In this document: positions 27,426 through 36,741 of the stretch, one piece after another
How the letters are laid out: each line of letters starts with the position of its first letter
Position numbering within the stretch: the stretch's first letter is position 1
Origin: Paenibacillus yonginensis
GTDB lineage: Bacteria > Bacillota > Bacilli > Paenibacillales > Paenibacillaceae
Length of the DNA stretch: 64,000 nucleotides
Direction of reading: 5' to 3'
Assembly: GCF_001685395.1 (NCBI RefSeq)
Contig: NZ_CP014167.1
Coordinates: forward strand, 2,547,501 to 2,611,500
Position numbers and translations under genes: made by a program
Notes under the pieces: generated by a model
Databases searched by the model: none
What the model was told of the DNA's origin: nothing
What the model saw: the letters and a program-made list of their open reading frames with translations, nothing else

Positions 27426-28675
27426 ACTCGTCCACCTCCAACCGCGGCGGGAAGTTCCTCCAGCGTATTCAAATGCGTGCTTTGTATGCCCGCTCCCGGC
27501 CACACCGGTTTCTGGAAAGAGCCTGATTCTCTGGAATTAAAGCCGCCGATTTGAATGTGGTACAACGTCATCTGACGTTGACGGGCAAATTGGAGCATTC
27601 CTGAAAAGCTCTCCAGCGATCGCGGACTGATATAAACAAGCAGCTGACCGCTGCGGAACTGATGACTCTGAGACTCCATAAAGGCATAACCCTCCGCATA
27701 GCTTTGACCATCCGGAAGCAGATCAACCAGGTGGTGCAGCATTTGCTGGTGCTGGTGAGGACCGAGCTCCGGCGGAAAAATCCTCGGGGACGCATTCAAT
27801 GTGCACAAGCCCATTCGAATCAGGTTCCGTCCGCCATAATCAAGCAGCGATGCGGCAGTTGAAACCGCGAGTTCAAACAGATCGGCATGCGGATAACTCT
27901 CTGCGCTGCCGTCGAGGATCAGCATCGTATTCGGCATGGATTCATGTTCAAACTCCTTGGATTTGAGTTCACCCGTTCTGGCCGTTGCGTTCCAGTGAAT
28001 CCGCGTCATGCGGTCTCCGGGCACATAATCACGCACCCCGCCGATCTGCGTCGTTTCATGGCGGGATTGAGCCTGCTGCGTCTGTGGACCGGCAAAGCGG
28101 AGTCCACGTTCAAACAGCTGCCATCTTGGTATAAATATGGTTCTGGGCAGCACCTGGAAGTTGCCCGGAACGGCAACCGTACGTTTATGTTCCACAAGGC
28201 CAAATATATCCTCATAGACCAATTCGGTATCCGTAAAGGAATAGCTGCCTCGTTCAAGCGGGGGCGTCTGGTAGACCAGTTCGCCTCCGGAGCGAACCTT
28301 CGGAACGATGCTTTCCTCAAAGGACCAGGATTCCCCGCTGTGGCGCTTCAGCACTTCCCGCACAATGACATAGGGAACCGGCAGAAAACGCGGAGGCTCC
28401 ATCCGGAATTTGATCCGCACCTGGTCCCCGGCCTGCAGCAGCCGACGGTCCCCGTCCGTGGACAAGGATCTGGAACCTCGCGTCTTAAGCTTAGTGCCAA
28501 GCAAGCTCAGCAGCCAATACACGGCCAGCAGGGAGACCATCACAAATAACATAATGGAGGTTTTGCCCCCTTGAAACAGGACATAGAGCAAACAGATTGC
28601 CCATACGAAGCCAAACAGCTTGATGCCGGAAAGTCTGCGGCTTCTCTTCAGGCTTCTTAATTTAAGTCTGGACAT
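27422..28675 (-). CDS. DUF58 domain membrane protein
   Basis: Two hydrophobic helices near residues 19-55 anchor the protein. The rest contains the DUF58 signature VRDYVPGDRMTRIHWNATAR followed by KEFEHESMPNTMLILDGS, the start of a vWA-like fold. Proteins of this kind work with a MoxR ATPase. ATG 28675 lies 6 nt after the moxR stop. The TTG at 28678 is an alternative. The downstream transglutaminase gene overlaps its stop by 4 nt. Confidence 0.87.
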   Translation of the reverse strand: MSRLKLRSLKRSRRLSGIKLFGFVWAICLLYVLFQGGKTSIMLFVMVSLLAVYWLLSLLGTKLKTRGSRSLSTDGDRRLLQAGDQVRIKFRMEPPRFLPVPYVIVREVLKRHSGESWSFEESIVPKVRSGGELVYQTPPLERGSYSFTDTELVYEDIFGLVEHKRTVAVPGNFQVLPRTIFIPRWQLFERGLRFAGPQTQQAQSRHETTQIGGVRDYVPGDRMTRIHWNATARTGELKSKEFEHESMPNTMLILDGSAESYPHADLFELAVSTAASLLDYGGRNLIRMGLCTLNASPRIFPPELGPHQHQQMLHHLVDLLPDGQSYAEGYAFMESQSHQFRSGQLLVYISPRSLESFSGMLQFARQRQMTLYHIQIGGFNSRESGSFQKPVWPGAGIQSTHLNTLEELPAAVGGGRV

Positions 28676-28680
28676 CAATC

Positions 28681-29637
28681 TTATCGCCCCACGGACACAG
28701 GCACCTGTACCTGCTCAAGAATGGAACGAAGCACAACTCCGGCATGCTGAACTCCTTGTCTAGATTCCGGGCGAAGCAGCATGCGGTGGCTCAGCACATA
28801 AGGAGCCAGCAGCTTAATATCGTCCGGCAGGACAAAGTCCCGGCCGTCCAGGAAAGCAAATGCTTTGACAGCCGCCGTGAATGCAAGGGATGCGCGCGGG
28901 CTTGCCCCAAGAAGGACAGCGCCGTGCTGACGCGTGCTGCGGACGACCTCCAGCAGATAGCCGGTAACCGCTTCGCTGATGTGCACATCACGAACCTCCC
29001 GCTGAAGCTGGGCGATCCGGTACATATCGGTAACAGGGAGAAGGGAATCGACGGGTTGTCCGATTTGCTGAGCCAGCACCATCTTCTTCTCGGTCTCGGC
29101 ATCGGGATATCCCATCGTAATTTTGATCATGAAGCGGTCCAGCTGAGCCTCGGGCAGCATATAGGTGCCTTCAAAATCAATCGGATTCTGCGTCGCGCAT
29201 AACATAAAAGGATGCGGCAGCGAGTAGGTTACGCCGTCAACGGTCACGCTGCGTTCCTCCATGACCTCCAGCAAAGCGGATTGGGTTTTGGTGGTTGCGC
29301 GGTTGATTTCATCCGCCAGCAGAAGATTCGTCATCACGGGACCGGCACGGAACACGAATTTCTGCTCATGAGGATGGTAAATCGAAACCCCCGTTATATC
29401 GCTCGGTAAAATGTCCGGATTACACTGGACACGCCGGTATTCTCCATTCATGGATTTCGCTAAAGCCTTGATTAATTGGGTTTTCCCCGTTCCCGGCACA
29501 TCTTCAATCAGAACATGTCCGCCTGCCAGCAGGGCGGTCAGCAGCAGTCTGATTTCAAAGGATTTCCCCAGGATGCAGGATTCCAAATTCGTTCTAACAG
29601 CAGATATAACAACTAATGATTCGGGATTAAGGGGCAT
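28681..29637 (-). CDS. MoxR family AAA+ ATPase
   Basis: The 318-residue ATPase shows Walker A EDVPGTGKTQLIKAL, Walker B LLLADEINRATTKTQSALLE and the sensor ATQNPIDFEGTYMLPEAQLD, all typical of MoxR chaperone-like ATPases. It is first in a three-gene operon with the DUF58 and transglutaminase proteins. AGGAGG lies 9 nt upstream of the ATG. Confidence 0.93.
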   Translation of the reverse strand: MPLNPESLVVISAVRTNLESCILGKSFEIRLLLTALLAGGHVLIEDVPGTGKTQLIKALAKSMNGEYRRVQCNPDILPSDITGVSIYHPHEQKFVFRAGPVMTNLLLADEINRATTKTQSALLEVMEERSVTVDGVTYSLPHPFMLCATQNPIDFEGTYMLPEAQLDRFMIKITMGYPDAETEKKMVLAQQIGQPVDSLLPVTDMYRIAQLQREVRDVHISEAVTGYLLEVVRSTRQHGAVLLGASPRASLAFTAAVKAFAFLDGRDFVLPDDIKLLAPYVLSHRMLLRPESRQGVQHAGVVLRSILEQVQVPVSVGR

Positions 29638-29833
29638 ATAAGAGCTTCCTCCTGTATCGAGTTTATTAATGAATAAAAGACAAATGAAATATAAAATCGA
29701 TAAGTTTTAAAAATTTTTTGTCTATTTCTTATTGTACATGATAAGCCCCTTAGAAGTACACGTTTCTCCCTATTCTCCCAGGTTTTGTTATGGTTGAGCT
29801 GCTGTAGGCGCTCGGCGCAGCACCAAAGAAAAA

Positions 29834-29877
29834 CAAAAAACGGCCCCCATTGTTAAAGTTTCTAACAAAGGGGGCCG
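29834..29877 (-). terminator. Intrinsic terminator of the spoVA operon
   Basis: CGGCCCCC (29841-29848) pairs with GGGGGCCG (29870-29877) with TTGTTA/TAACAA inside. The minus-strand tail is TTTTTTG. The remaining 200 bp up to moxR hold its promoter region but no clear motif. Confidence 0.85.
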
Positions 29878-29921
29878 CTTGCAGGGTCAGGTACCCTGAT
29901 CAAAACCCGATTTCTTCGTTC

Positions 29922-30272
29922 TCAGCCTTTCGGGCGAACAACCAAAGCCGCCAGGAACGAGAAGATGATTGCCGAAGAAATCCCGGCACTGGTCACATCA
30001 AAGATCCCGGTAATCACGCCGATCCAGCCGTCCCGGTGCAGCTCGGTAATCGCCCCATGCACAAGCGAGTTGCCGAAGCTGGTAATCGGCACAGAAGCTC
30101 CGGCACCGGCGAATTTAACGAGCGGCTCGTATAAACCCAGGCCGTCCAGAACCGCACCGATGACAACAAGCGTACTCATCGTATGGGCAGGAGTCAGCTT
30201 GGCCACATCAAACATCAGCTGTCCGACTACACAGAATGCGCCTCCAATAAGAAAAGCCCATAAAAAAATCAT
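29922..30272 (-). CDS. spoVAE: Stage V sporulation protein AE
   Basis: The 116-residue, mostly hydrophobic protein has GGAFCVVGQLMFDVAKLTPA and AGASVPITSFGNSLVHGA, the SpoVAC/SpoVAE membrane family signature with PITSFGN. It is part of the inner-membrane channel that moves dipicolinic acid into the forespore and out on germination. It is last in the operon and is followed by a strong terminator. Confidence 0.93.
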   Translation of the reverse strand: MIFLWAFLIGGAFCVVGQLMFDVAKLTPAHTMSTLVVIGAVLDGLGLYEPLVKFAGAGASVPITSFGNSLVHGAITELHRDGWIGVITGIFDVTSAGISSAIIFSFLAALVVRPKG

Positions 30273-30277
30273 TGTGG

Positions 30278-31294
30278 TTATATTCCCTCCTTCTCAATCG
30301 CAACAGCGTGCGCAATGCAGGGGATCGATTCCCCTTGCTGATAAGACAGCGGCGACAGAAGCGCGCCTGTCGCTACGACAAGGACCCGCTTGAGATTGCC
30401 GGAAGCGATCCTCTTCAGGATATGGCCATAAGTAACGGATGCCGAACAACCGCAGCCGCTCCCGCCGGCGATCACCTGCGGCTGCTTCTCACGGTCATAA
30501 ATCATCAGCCCGCAGTCCTGGAAATCCGTCTGCTCCATCGGAACCCCGTCCCGCTTCAAAATATCCTTCACAATCGGCAGCCCTACAGAGGCCAGGTCTC
30601 CGGTTACGACCAAATCATAGTCGGCCGGCGTCCTGCCCGTATCGCGGAAATGCGAAACGATCGTATCGGCTGCAGCCGGAGCCATAGCTGCGCCCATATT
30701 AAACGGATCGGTAATGCCAAGGTCCTGGATTTTGCCGATCGTAGCATGAGTAACCCGCGGACCGTTCCCTTTGGCTGCTACGACAGCGCAGCCCGAACCC
30801 GTAACCGTATACTGGGCTGTCGGAGGCTTCTGTGAACCGTATTCGGTCGGATAACGAAACTGTTTTTCCGCCGTGCAATTGTGGCTGGCGGTTCCCGCGA
30901 GCACATAACCCGCGTTGCCGCTGTCGACCATCATCGAAGCAATCGCCAGACTTTCCATGGAGGTCGAGCAAGCGCCAAAGACCCCCAGATATGGAGCCCC
31001 GAAGCTGCGGGCCGCAAAGGACGCGCTGATGATCTGGTTCATCAGGTCCCCGCCGACAAAATACTGCAGCTGGTCTTTGGTAATTCCCGCATGCATCAGC
31101 GCGGTAGTGCCTGCATGCTCCAGCAGCTTGCGTTCTGCTTTCTCCCAAGTCGATTCACCGATCTCCAGATTGTCAAACACGTAATCAAAATCCGCAGCAA
31201 GCGGGCCTTGTCCTTCCTCCGGTCCCACAACGGCAGCGGATCCGATAATCACCGGCTTTGATTTGAATTCCCAGGTTTGTCCGCCAAGCAGCAT
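30278..31294 (-). CDS. spoVAD: Stage V sporulation protein AD
   Basis: The 338-residue protein has a thiolase/ketosynthase fold: LGVFGACSTSMESLAIASMM, YTVTGSGCAVVAAKG and VIAGGSGCGCSASVTYGHIL. SpoVAD binds dipicolinic acid directly and faces the forespore membrane. The ATG overlaps the spoVAC stop by 1 nt (TGATG) and has AAGGAGGG upstream. Confidence 0.95.
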   Translation of the reverse strand: MLLGGQTWEFKSKPVIIGSAAVVGPEEGQGPLAADFDYVFDNLEIGESTWEKAERKLLEHAGTTALMHAGITKDQLQYFVGGDLMNQIISASFAARSFGAPYLGVFGACSTSMESLAIASMMVDSGNAGYVLAGTASHNCTAEKQFRYPTEYGSQKPPTAQYTVTGSGCAVVAAKGNGPRVTHATIGKIQDLGITDPFNMGAAMAPAAADTIVSHFRDTGRTPADYDLVVTGDLASVGLPIVKDILKRDGVPMEQTDFQDCGLMIYDREKQPQVIAGGSGCGCSASVTYGHILKRIASGNLKRVLVVATGALLSPLSYQQGESIPCIAHAVAIEKEGI

Positions 31295-31797
31295 CAGGAG
31301 TGCCCTCCTTGTATGCCGAATATTGCGTAAATAACTCCAATAATAAAGGCGGCTACCACGCCAAAGACAATAACGGAGCCTGCCAGCTTGAACATGTTGG
31401 CGCCAACGCCAAGCACAATTCCTTCACTGCGGCTTTCCAGGGCGGAGGAACACATGGAATTGGCAAAACCGGTAACCGGCACGGCTGATCCGGCTCCCGC
31501 CCACTGAGCAATTTTGTCATAAACGCCCAAGCAGGTGAGAATAATGGAGATAATAATCAGCACGGCTACTGTCGGGTTCGCAGCCTCCCGTTCCGTCATG
31601 TCAAAAACCGCTTTAAAAAATTCCTGGATCGCTTGTCCGATGATACAAATCACGCCTCCAACCAAAAAAGCCCGGATACAGTTTTTAAATACACTGCGCG
31701 AGGGTTCATGTTTTTTGGCAATTTGCTTGTAATCTTCAGCGTTCAGCGATATGGAATTCAGTTTGATTTTAGCTCCCGGTTTTGTATTAGTGGCCAT
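31294..31797 (-). CDS. spoVAC: Stage V sporulation protein AC
   Basis: The 167-residue membrane protein has about four TM helices with FLVGGVICIIGQAIQEFF and GSAVPVTGFANSMCSSALES, paralogous to SpoVAE. SpoVAC is mechanosensitive and forms the dipicolinate channel core. It is the first gene here: spoVAA and spoVAB are absent, as in many Paenibacillus. A strong AAGGAGGCG site precedes the ATG. Confidence 0.94.
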   Translation of the reverse strand: MATNTKPGAKIKLNSISLNAEDYKQIAKKHEPSRSVFKNCIRAFLVGGVICIIGQAIQEFFKAVFDMTEREAANPTVAVLIIISIILTCLGVYDKIAQWAGAGSAVPVTGFANSMCSSALESRSEGIVLGVGANMFKLAGSVIVFGVVAAFIIGVIYAIFGIQGGHS

Positions 31798-31890
31798 GAC
31801 TGACGCCTCCTTCTTAGAAAAATCTGTTGTTTAGCCGTTATTATTTGTTAGTTGCCCCATAGTTATGTTTGGATAAATTATGTTGGATAA

Positions 31891-31945
31891 AAATAAAAAC
31901 GGCGCCTTCCCACCAGCGGTCTCCGCCAGGTTGAAATGCACCGTT
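31891..31945 (-). terminator. Long hairpin terminator after the 26-codon ORF
   Basis: AACGGCGC (31899-31906) pairs with GCACCGTT (31938-31945), and an inner stem CACCAGCGG/CCGCCAGG is stacked on it. The minus-strand tail is TTTTTATTTTT. It separates the small ORF from spoVAC. Confidence 0.7.
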
Positions 31946-31981
31946 GTTCTTTTTCCAGCCGAATCCTGTGTTCCCGTTTGC

Positions 31982-32062
31982 TCATAACAGCTGAAGTACA
32001 ATCACAAGTAAAATAAACAGCAAACAAATCAGCAGCCACTCTTTTTGTTTCTCATCCAGCAT
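31982..32062 (-). CDS. 26-residue single-helix membrane microprotein
   Basis: The ORF starts MLDEKQKEWLL and continues as one hydrophobic helix ending VIVLQLL. It has a strong ribosome site, GGAGGG, 6 nt upstream of the ATG, and its own terminator. A charged amphipathic start followed by about 17 apolar residues predicts a single-pass membrane peptide. It lies between spoVAC and an outward-facing peptidase gene. A role in sporulation is possible from the location but not shown. I do not recognise a family. Confidence 0.55.
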   Translation of the reverse strand: MLDEKQKEWLLICLLFILLVIVLQLL

Positions 32063-32211
32063 CCCAAGCCCTCCGCCTTCGGTATTCAGCCCTCCGCCAT
32101 TTTATGCGGGAGAGAGAGTTCAAGTGCCTGTCTGAGCGCCTTTTTCAAAATGGACATCCCGCTCTTCTTGGTTCATACTAATATCATACTGAAAGGAGCG
32201 AATAGGCACAC

Positions 32212-33285
32212 ATGGAACAGAAAACACTTGAATTATTCAAACAGCTGACCGAATTCCCGTCCGTATCGGGCTTTGAGCGGGAGCTCCGGGGTTTTGTCAA
32301 AAACAAACTGTCCACCTATACCGAAGAGTTTGTGCAGGACCGCCTGGGCAGCTTGTTCGGCGTATTGCGCGGTGACGAAAGCGGACCGAAGGTTATGGTT
32401 GCCGGTCATCTGGACGAGGTCGGATTTATGGTCTCCGGCATCAGCGACAAAGGCATGATCTCCTTCCAACCGCTCGGCGGCTGGTGGAGCCAGACGATTC
32501 TGGCCCAAAGACTTCAGGTAATCACCCCTAACGGCCCGGTAAACGGCGTGGTAGGTTCGATTCCGACCCACCTGCTTGACGAATCGCAGCGCAACAAGCC
32601 TGTCGATATCAAATCGATGTATCTGGACGTTGGCGCGGACAGCCGAGAAGAGGCTGAAAGTTTCGGCATCAAAATCGGCATGCAGATCGTGCCGGTATGC
32701 GAATTCACGCCGCTGTCCAATCCGAAGAAAATCATGGCCAAAGCCTGGGACAACCGCTACGGCGTCGGTTTGGCCATCGAATTGATGGAGAACCTACATA
32801 AGGAAAAATTGCCGAACGTGCTTTACGCCGGCGCCACCGTTCAGGAAGAGCTCGGCCTCAGAGGCGCGCGCACCGCGGCCAACCTGATCCAGCCGGACAT
32901 CTTCTTTGCTTTGGACGCCAGCCCTGCCAACGACATGACCGGCGATCGTCAAGCTTTCGGCCGTTTGGGCGACGGCGCTTTGCTGCGCATCTTTGATCCG
33001 GGTATGCTGACACACCGCGGCATGGTCGAATACGTCGAGGATACAGCCGCCACCCACAAGATCAAATACCAATATTTCATTTCCAAAGGCGGCACCGACG
33101 CAGGACAAGTCCATCTGAGCGGCATCGGCGTGCCTTCGGCCGTGATCGGCATCTGCTCGCGTTACATCCACACTTCTTCTTCGATCATCCACACCGATGA
33201 TTACGCGGCAGCCAAAGAGCTGATTACGAAGCTGGTGCGCGGTCTTGACCGCACTACGCTGAATACGATTCTGGAGCGCGCTTGA
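32212..33285 (+). CDS. M42 family metallopeptidase (glutamyl aminopeptidase type)
   Basis: The 357-residue enzyme has the M42 metal ligands in order: [14 protein letters not shown] (His66, Asp68), [34 protein letters not shown] (catalytic and metal Glu) and [17 protein letters not shown]. These cytosolic dodecameric aminopeptidases degrade peptides. AAAGGAGCG precedes the ATG at 32212. It is monocistronic. Confidence 0.93.
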   Translation: MEQKTLELFKQLTEFPSVSGFERELRGFVKNKLSTYTEEFVQDRLGSLFGVLRGDESGPKVMVAGHLDEVGFMVSGISDKGMISFQPLGGWWSQTILAQRLQVITPNGPVNGVVGSIPTHLLDESQRNKPVDIKSMYLDVGADSREEAESFGIKIGMQIVPVCEFTPLSNPKKIMAKAWDNRYGVGLAIELMENLHKEKLPNVLYAGATVQEELGLRGARTAANLIQPDIFFALDASPANDMTGDRQAFGRLGDGALLRIFDPGMLTHRGMVEYVEDTAATHKIKYQYFISKGGTDAGQVHLSGIGVPSAVIGICSRYIHTSSSIIHTDDYAAAKELITKLVRGLDRTTLNTILERA

Positions 33286-33314
33286 TTCAAGGAGACCTTC
33301 TTATGAAAAATACA

Positions 33315-33357
33315 GGCAGCCGGCAGGGGAAATGCTCCCCTTCGGCTGCCTTCTTAT
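33315..33357 (+). terminator. Intrinsic terminator of the M42 peptidase gene
   Basis: GGCAGCCG (33315-33322) pairs with CGGCTGCC (33343-33350) with GGGGA/CCCC inside, then TTCTTATTT. Confidence 0.8.
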
Positions 33358-33375
33358 TTCCGGATTGCAGCCCTC

Positions 33376-34422
33376 TTACGGCTGCTTCATCACCTGAAGG
33401 AACGGCGGCCAGTCGTTCCAGAGATTTTTTTTCGCCCAATCCAAATGATCCTGGTTGTCGTACTGCCGGAATACGCCTTCAATATGGAAGATAAGATTCA
33501 GATACATATCGTACATCCGCTTTCGTTTGACCGCACCCGGCGTTTGCGCAACAGGACCATATCCCTCCAGAAAATCGCCCGAATCTGCAACCGAACGGAA
33601 ATAAAATTCCATAAGCGGATCGCCCCACAATGCACGTTCACAGTCGATGATGCCCGTAATTCGGCCTTCATCCACAAATACATTGCCATCCCACAGATCC
33701 CAATGGACCAAACGAGGTTCCCGCACTTCCCTCAGGCTGGCCCTGCCCCGTTCAAAAGCGCCGCGGATTTCATACGGTTCGGCCGGCAGCTCACATCTCA
33801 CATCCTCCGCATCAAGCAGCAATCCTTCGACCATGTTCAGGAAACATTCGTCCCAATCCCCACTTTGGAATTCCTTCAGGGCCAAATAACCGAATCCAGG
33901 ACCGGCAATTTCGTTAATCGCCCGGTTGATCCTCCCTAAAGCCTTCTGCACCTGCTTGACCTGCTGAACTGCAAGGCCTTGTTTGACTTGGTTAAACGGC
34001 ATGCCGTCCAGGCACTCCATCACAAAATATTCGCTCGAAACCAGCGTTCGGCTCGGATCATACCCGTAGACTTCCGGAACCGGAATCCCGGCTTCGCGAA
34101 GCATTACCAGCGCTTTCACCTCGGCGTTCATCATATTCCGCTCGTAACGCATACAACGTGCGCCCTGCGGCGGCCCGGCCTTCAGAATCACCGTCTTCTC
34201 CTCACGGCTTCCTCCGCCTCCAGAATAGCCAGAGCCATCCCCCTTACCGCTGCTCTCATCTTCTCCGTAGCGATCTGTACTCAAGGTAATCCAGTAAGCT
34301 GCGTTGAACCATCCGTCCTCCAGCTCCTTGGAATGATGTATAACCGTCTTCCCGCCAAACACAACCCTGATCAGCTTCTCCAGCTGCTGTTCGGTCAGCT
34401 CTGCTTTTGTTGCGCTCCTCAT
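33376..34422 (-). CDS. APH-fold phosphotransferase (aminoglycoside phosphotransferase family)
   Basis: The kinase-like protein has the catalytic loop RLVHWDLWDGNVFVDEG (HxDxxxxN) and the metal-binding GIIDCERALWGDPLMEF. ATP-binding residues sit in an N-terminal lobe with TVILKAG. The family includes aminoglycoside, choline and homoserine kinases; the substrate here is unknown and resistance should not be assumed. ATG 34422 is preceded by GGAGGGG. A Ser/Gly insertion (about residues 60-75) is unusual. Confidence 0.8.
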   Translation of the reverse strand: MRSATKAELTEQQLEKLIRVVFGGKTVIHHSKELEDGWFNAAYWITLSTDRYGEDESSGKGDGSGYSGGGGSREEKTVILKAGPPQGARCMRYERNMMNAEVKALVMLREAGIPVPEVYGYDPSRTLVSSEYFVMECLDGMPFNQVKQGLAVQQVKQVQKALGRINRAINEIAGPGFGYLALKEFQSGDWDECFLNMVEGLLLDAEDVRCELPAEPYEIRGAFERGRASLREVREPRLVHWDLWDGNVFVDEGRITGIIDCERALWGDPLMEFYFRSVADSGDFLEGYGPVAQTPGAVKRKRMYDMYLNLIFHIEGVFRQYDNQDHLDWAKKNLWNDWPPFLQVMKQP

Positions 34423-34452
34423 GGCCAAACCCCTCCGTCTTATTAGAGAACA

Positions 34453-34497
34453 AGAAAACCGCCAGCTAAAGCAAATGCTTTTTCCTGCTGACGGTTT
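34453..34497 (-). terminator. Intrinsic terminator of the beta-galactosidase gene
   Basis: AAACCG (34456-34461) pairs with CGGTTT (34492-34497), with CAGC/GCTG inside. The minus-strand tail is TTTTCTTG. Confidence 0.65.
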
Positions 34498-34583
34498 CCT
34501 TCCTGCTTCCTTAACGAATACTATATAAGAAGAGCCGATAAATGAAAATGCTTTCTTATGAAGTTTTTGGTTTAAACAGCTGC

Positions 34584-36611
34584 TTACAGGCGTTCCAAAA
34601 TCAACACGCCGCGGCCCGGGATGGTGGTTGTTCCTGCCAGTTCGGCATCGCTGAGCAGCTCTTTAAATTTGTTCCCGCCCAGCTCCAGCTCGGAATCCTC
34701 CGCGTTATGGTTAAGCACGAACAGGAAGCTGCGGCCGTCCTTGCTGCGTTCAGCCGTCTCCACGCCTTCCGGGGCAGCAAGCAGCGGCTGGATACCAGCT
34801 TCTTCGCAGAGATTGGCCAGGAAGCCTTTCATAAAGGACTCATCCGGGCTGCTAGCCACATAATAAGCTTGCCCTTTGCCGAATTTATTGCGGGTCAGCA
34901 CCGGCATCCCCCGGTAGAAATCCTGGCCGTATTCCGCCAGCACCTCTGCGCCTTCCGCATGCACCAGATCGCACAGCAGGCCGCATTCGTAGCTGCCTTT
35001 GAGACCCCCCCACTGCCCCTTCATCACAATTTCGTTGCGCTGATCCGGGAACAAGGCGTCAATCTCCTCCGCCCAGATGCCAAGTACCTTGCGCAGTTCT
35101 CCAGGATAACCGCCTAATGTCACAATGTCGTTCTCGTTCACGATCCCACTAAAGAAGGTGGTCACAAAGGTGCCGCCGGCTTCCGTAAACCGCTCCACCT
35201 TGTCTGCGAAACCAGCTTTCACCATATACATGACAGGCGCGATGACCAGATCATATTTCGAAAAATCCTCCTCCACCCCGATCATATCGGTCTGGATGTT
35301 CAGATCAAATAAAGCGTGGTAGAACTTGTGCACTTCTTTCACATAGTCGAGCGCGACGGAAGGTCCGCTTGTCAGATCGGTCGCCCAGCTGTTCTCCCAG
35401 TCATAAACGATGCCTACCTTGGCCTGGCTCCGGGCATCCAGAAGCGTGTCGCCCAGCTGCTGCAGCTCACGGCCCAGCTCTGCGCATTCACGGAATACGC
35501 GGGTATTCTCATGGCCTACGTGTTCAATAACCGCTCCATGATATTTCTCGCAGGCGCCGACCGAACGGCGCAGCTGGAAGAACAGCACCGTATCCGCGCC
35601 GCGGGCCACAGCCTGATAACTCCAGAGACGCATAACGCCAGGGCGTTTCAGCGAGTTGTAAGGCTGCCAATTCTGCTGGCTCGGCGTCTGCTCCATCAGC
35701 ATAAACGGCTTGCCGCTCTTCAGCCCGCGCATCAGATCATGTGTCATCGCCGTGAAGCTGACCGGCGTATCCAGCGAAGGATAGTTGTCCCAGGACACGA
35801 CATCCAAATATTTGGCCCACTCGAAATAGTCCAGCTCCGGATAGAAGCCCATCAGGTTCGTCGTTACGGGAATGTCCGGCGTATGCTGCTTGATCGCGTC
35901 ATACTCCAATCTGTAACAGTCAAGAATGCTGTTGGACATAAAACGTCTGTAGTCGAGGGAAATGCCCTGAAAGTTGGTCCGGTTGTGCCCCCACTCTTCG
36001 CTAAGATCGCTTGGGGGAACGATTTCTTCCCAATCATAGAAGGTATGTCCCCAAAACCGCGTATTCCAGGCCTTGTTCAAAGCCTCCAGCGTTCCGTATT
36101 TCTTCTGCAGCCATACGCGGAATTCGGCTGCACAGTTCTCGCAGTAGCACATGCCGCCGTATTCATTGGAAACATGCCAGATCAGCAAAGCAGGATGGTC
36201 TTTATAACGCTCTGCCAGTTTGCCGGCAATAGCTGCCGAATATTTGCGGTAGGTGGGAGAATTCGGACAGGAATTGTGGCGTCCGCCGAACTGGCGTTTA
36301 TGTCCATTTTTGTCTACCCGGCGTACATCCGGGTATTGTCTGGCCATCCAGGCCGGATGAGCGCCTGTGCTTGTAGCGAGGCAGACATAAGTTCCGCTTT
36401 GATGCAAACGGTCCATCTGCTCATCGAGCCAGGCAAAGTCATAATCATGTTCGCTTGGCTGATTCAGCGCCCAGGAGAAGACGTTAATCGTAGCCACATC
36501 TATGCCTGCCAGCTTAAACATTCTCTCGTCTTCTCTCCAGATCTCCTGCTCCCACTGCTCCGGATTATAGTCGCCGCCGTACCAGATTTTAGGCAGTTTG
36601 GAATTGATCAT
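34584..36611 (-). CDS. GH42 beta-galactosidase
   Basis: The 675-residue enzyme has the GH42 layout: a TIM barrel with the acid/base Glu150 in WHVSNEYGG and the nucleophile Glu307 in PFMLMEQTPSQQNW. Cys115, Cys155, Cys157 and Cys160 form the usual zinc cluster. A trimerisation domain and a C-terminal beta domain follow. No signal peptide is seen, so it acts in the cytoplasm on imported galactosides. ATG 36611 (MINSKLPKIWYGG) follows AAGGATG. It diverges from the AraC regulator at 36742. Confidence 0.94.
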   Translation of the reverse strand: MINSKLPKIWYGGDYNPEQWEQEIWREDERMFKLAGIDVATINVFSWALNQPSEHDYDFAWLDEQMDRLHQSGTYVCLATSTGAHPAWMARQYPDVRRVDKNGHKRQFGGRHNSCPNSPTYRKYSAAIAGKLAERYKDHPALLIWHVSNEYGGMCYCENCAAEFRVWLQKKYGTLEALNKAWNTRFWGHTFYDWEEIVPPSDLSEEWGHNRTNFQGISLDYRRFMSNSILDCYRLEYDAIKQHTPDIPVTTNLMGFYPELDYFEWAKYLDVVSWDNYPSLDTPVSFTAMTHDLMRGLKSGKPFMLMEQTPSQQNWQPYNSLKRPGVMRLWSYQAVARGADTVLFFQLRRSVGACEKYHGAVIEHVGHENTRVFRECAELGRELQQLGDTLLDARSQAKVGIVYDWENSWATDLTSGPSVALDYVKEVHKFYHALFDLNIQTDMIGVEEDFSKYDLVIAPVMYMVKAGFADKVERFTEAGGTFVTTFFSGIVNENDIVTLGGYPGELRKVLGIWAEEIDALFPDQRNEIVMKGQWGGLKGSYECGLLCDLVHAEGAEVLAEYGQDFYRGMPVLTRNKFGKGQAYYVASSPDESFMKGFLANLCEEAGIQPLLAAPEGVETAERSKDGRSFLFVLNHNAEDSELELGGNKFKELLSDAELAGTTTIPGRGVLILERL

Positions 36612-36741
36612 TTTACGCTGCACATCCTTTTGTATATAATTATATTATCATTCTAATACCGCTTTCATTGGCTTTAAATATAAGATAATGGCGATTTAAT
36701 ATAAGAATATGGAAGCCGTATAGAAGGGAGATCATGAACGC

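Noticed and set aside
33376..34422. Aminoglycoside resistance gene
   Set aside because: The APH fold is shared by many kinases; nothing in the sequence or neighbours points to drug resistance.
35316..36656. 446-codon ORF on the plus strand inside the GH42 gene
   Set aside because: Shadow of a gene whose catalytic residues are all recognised on the other strand.
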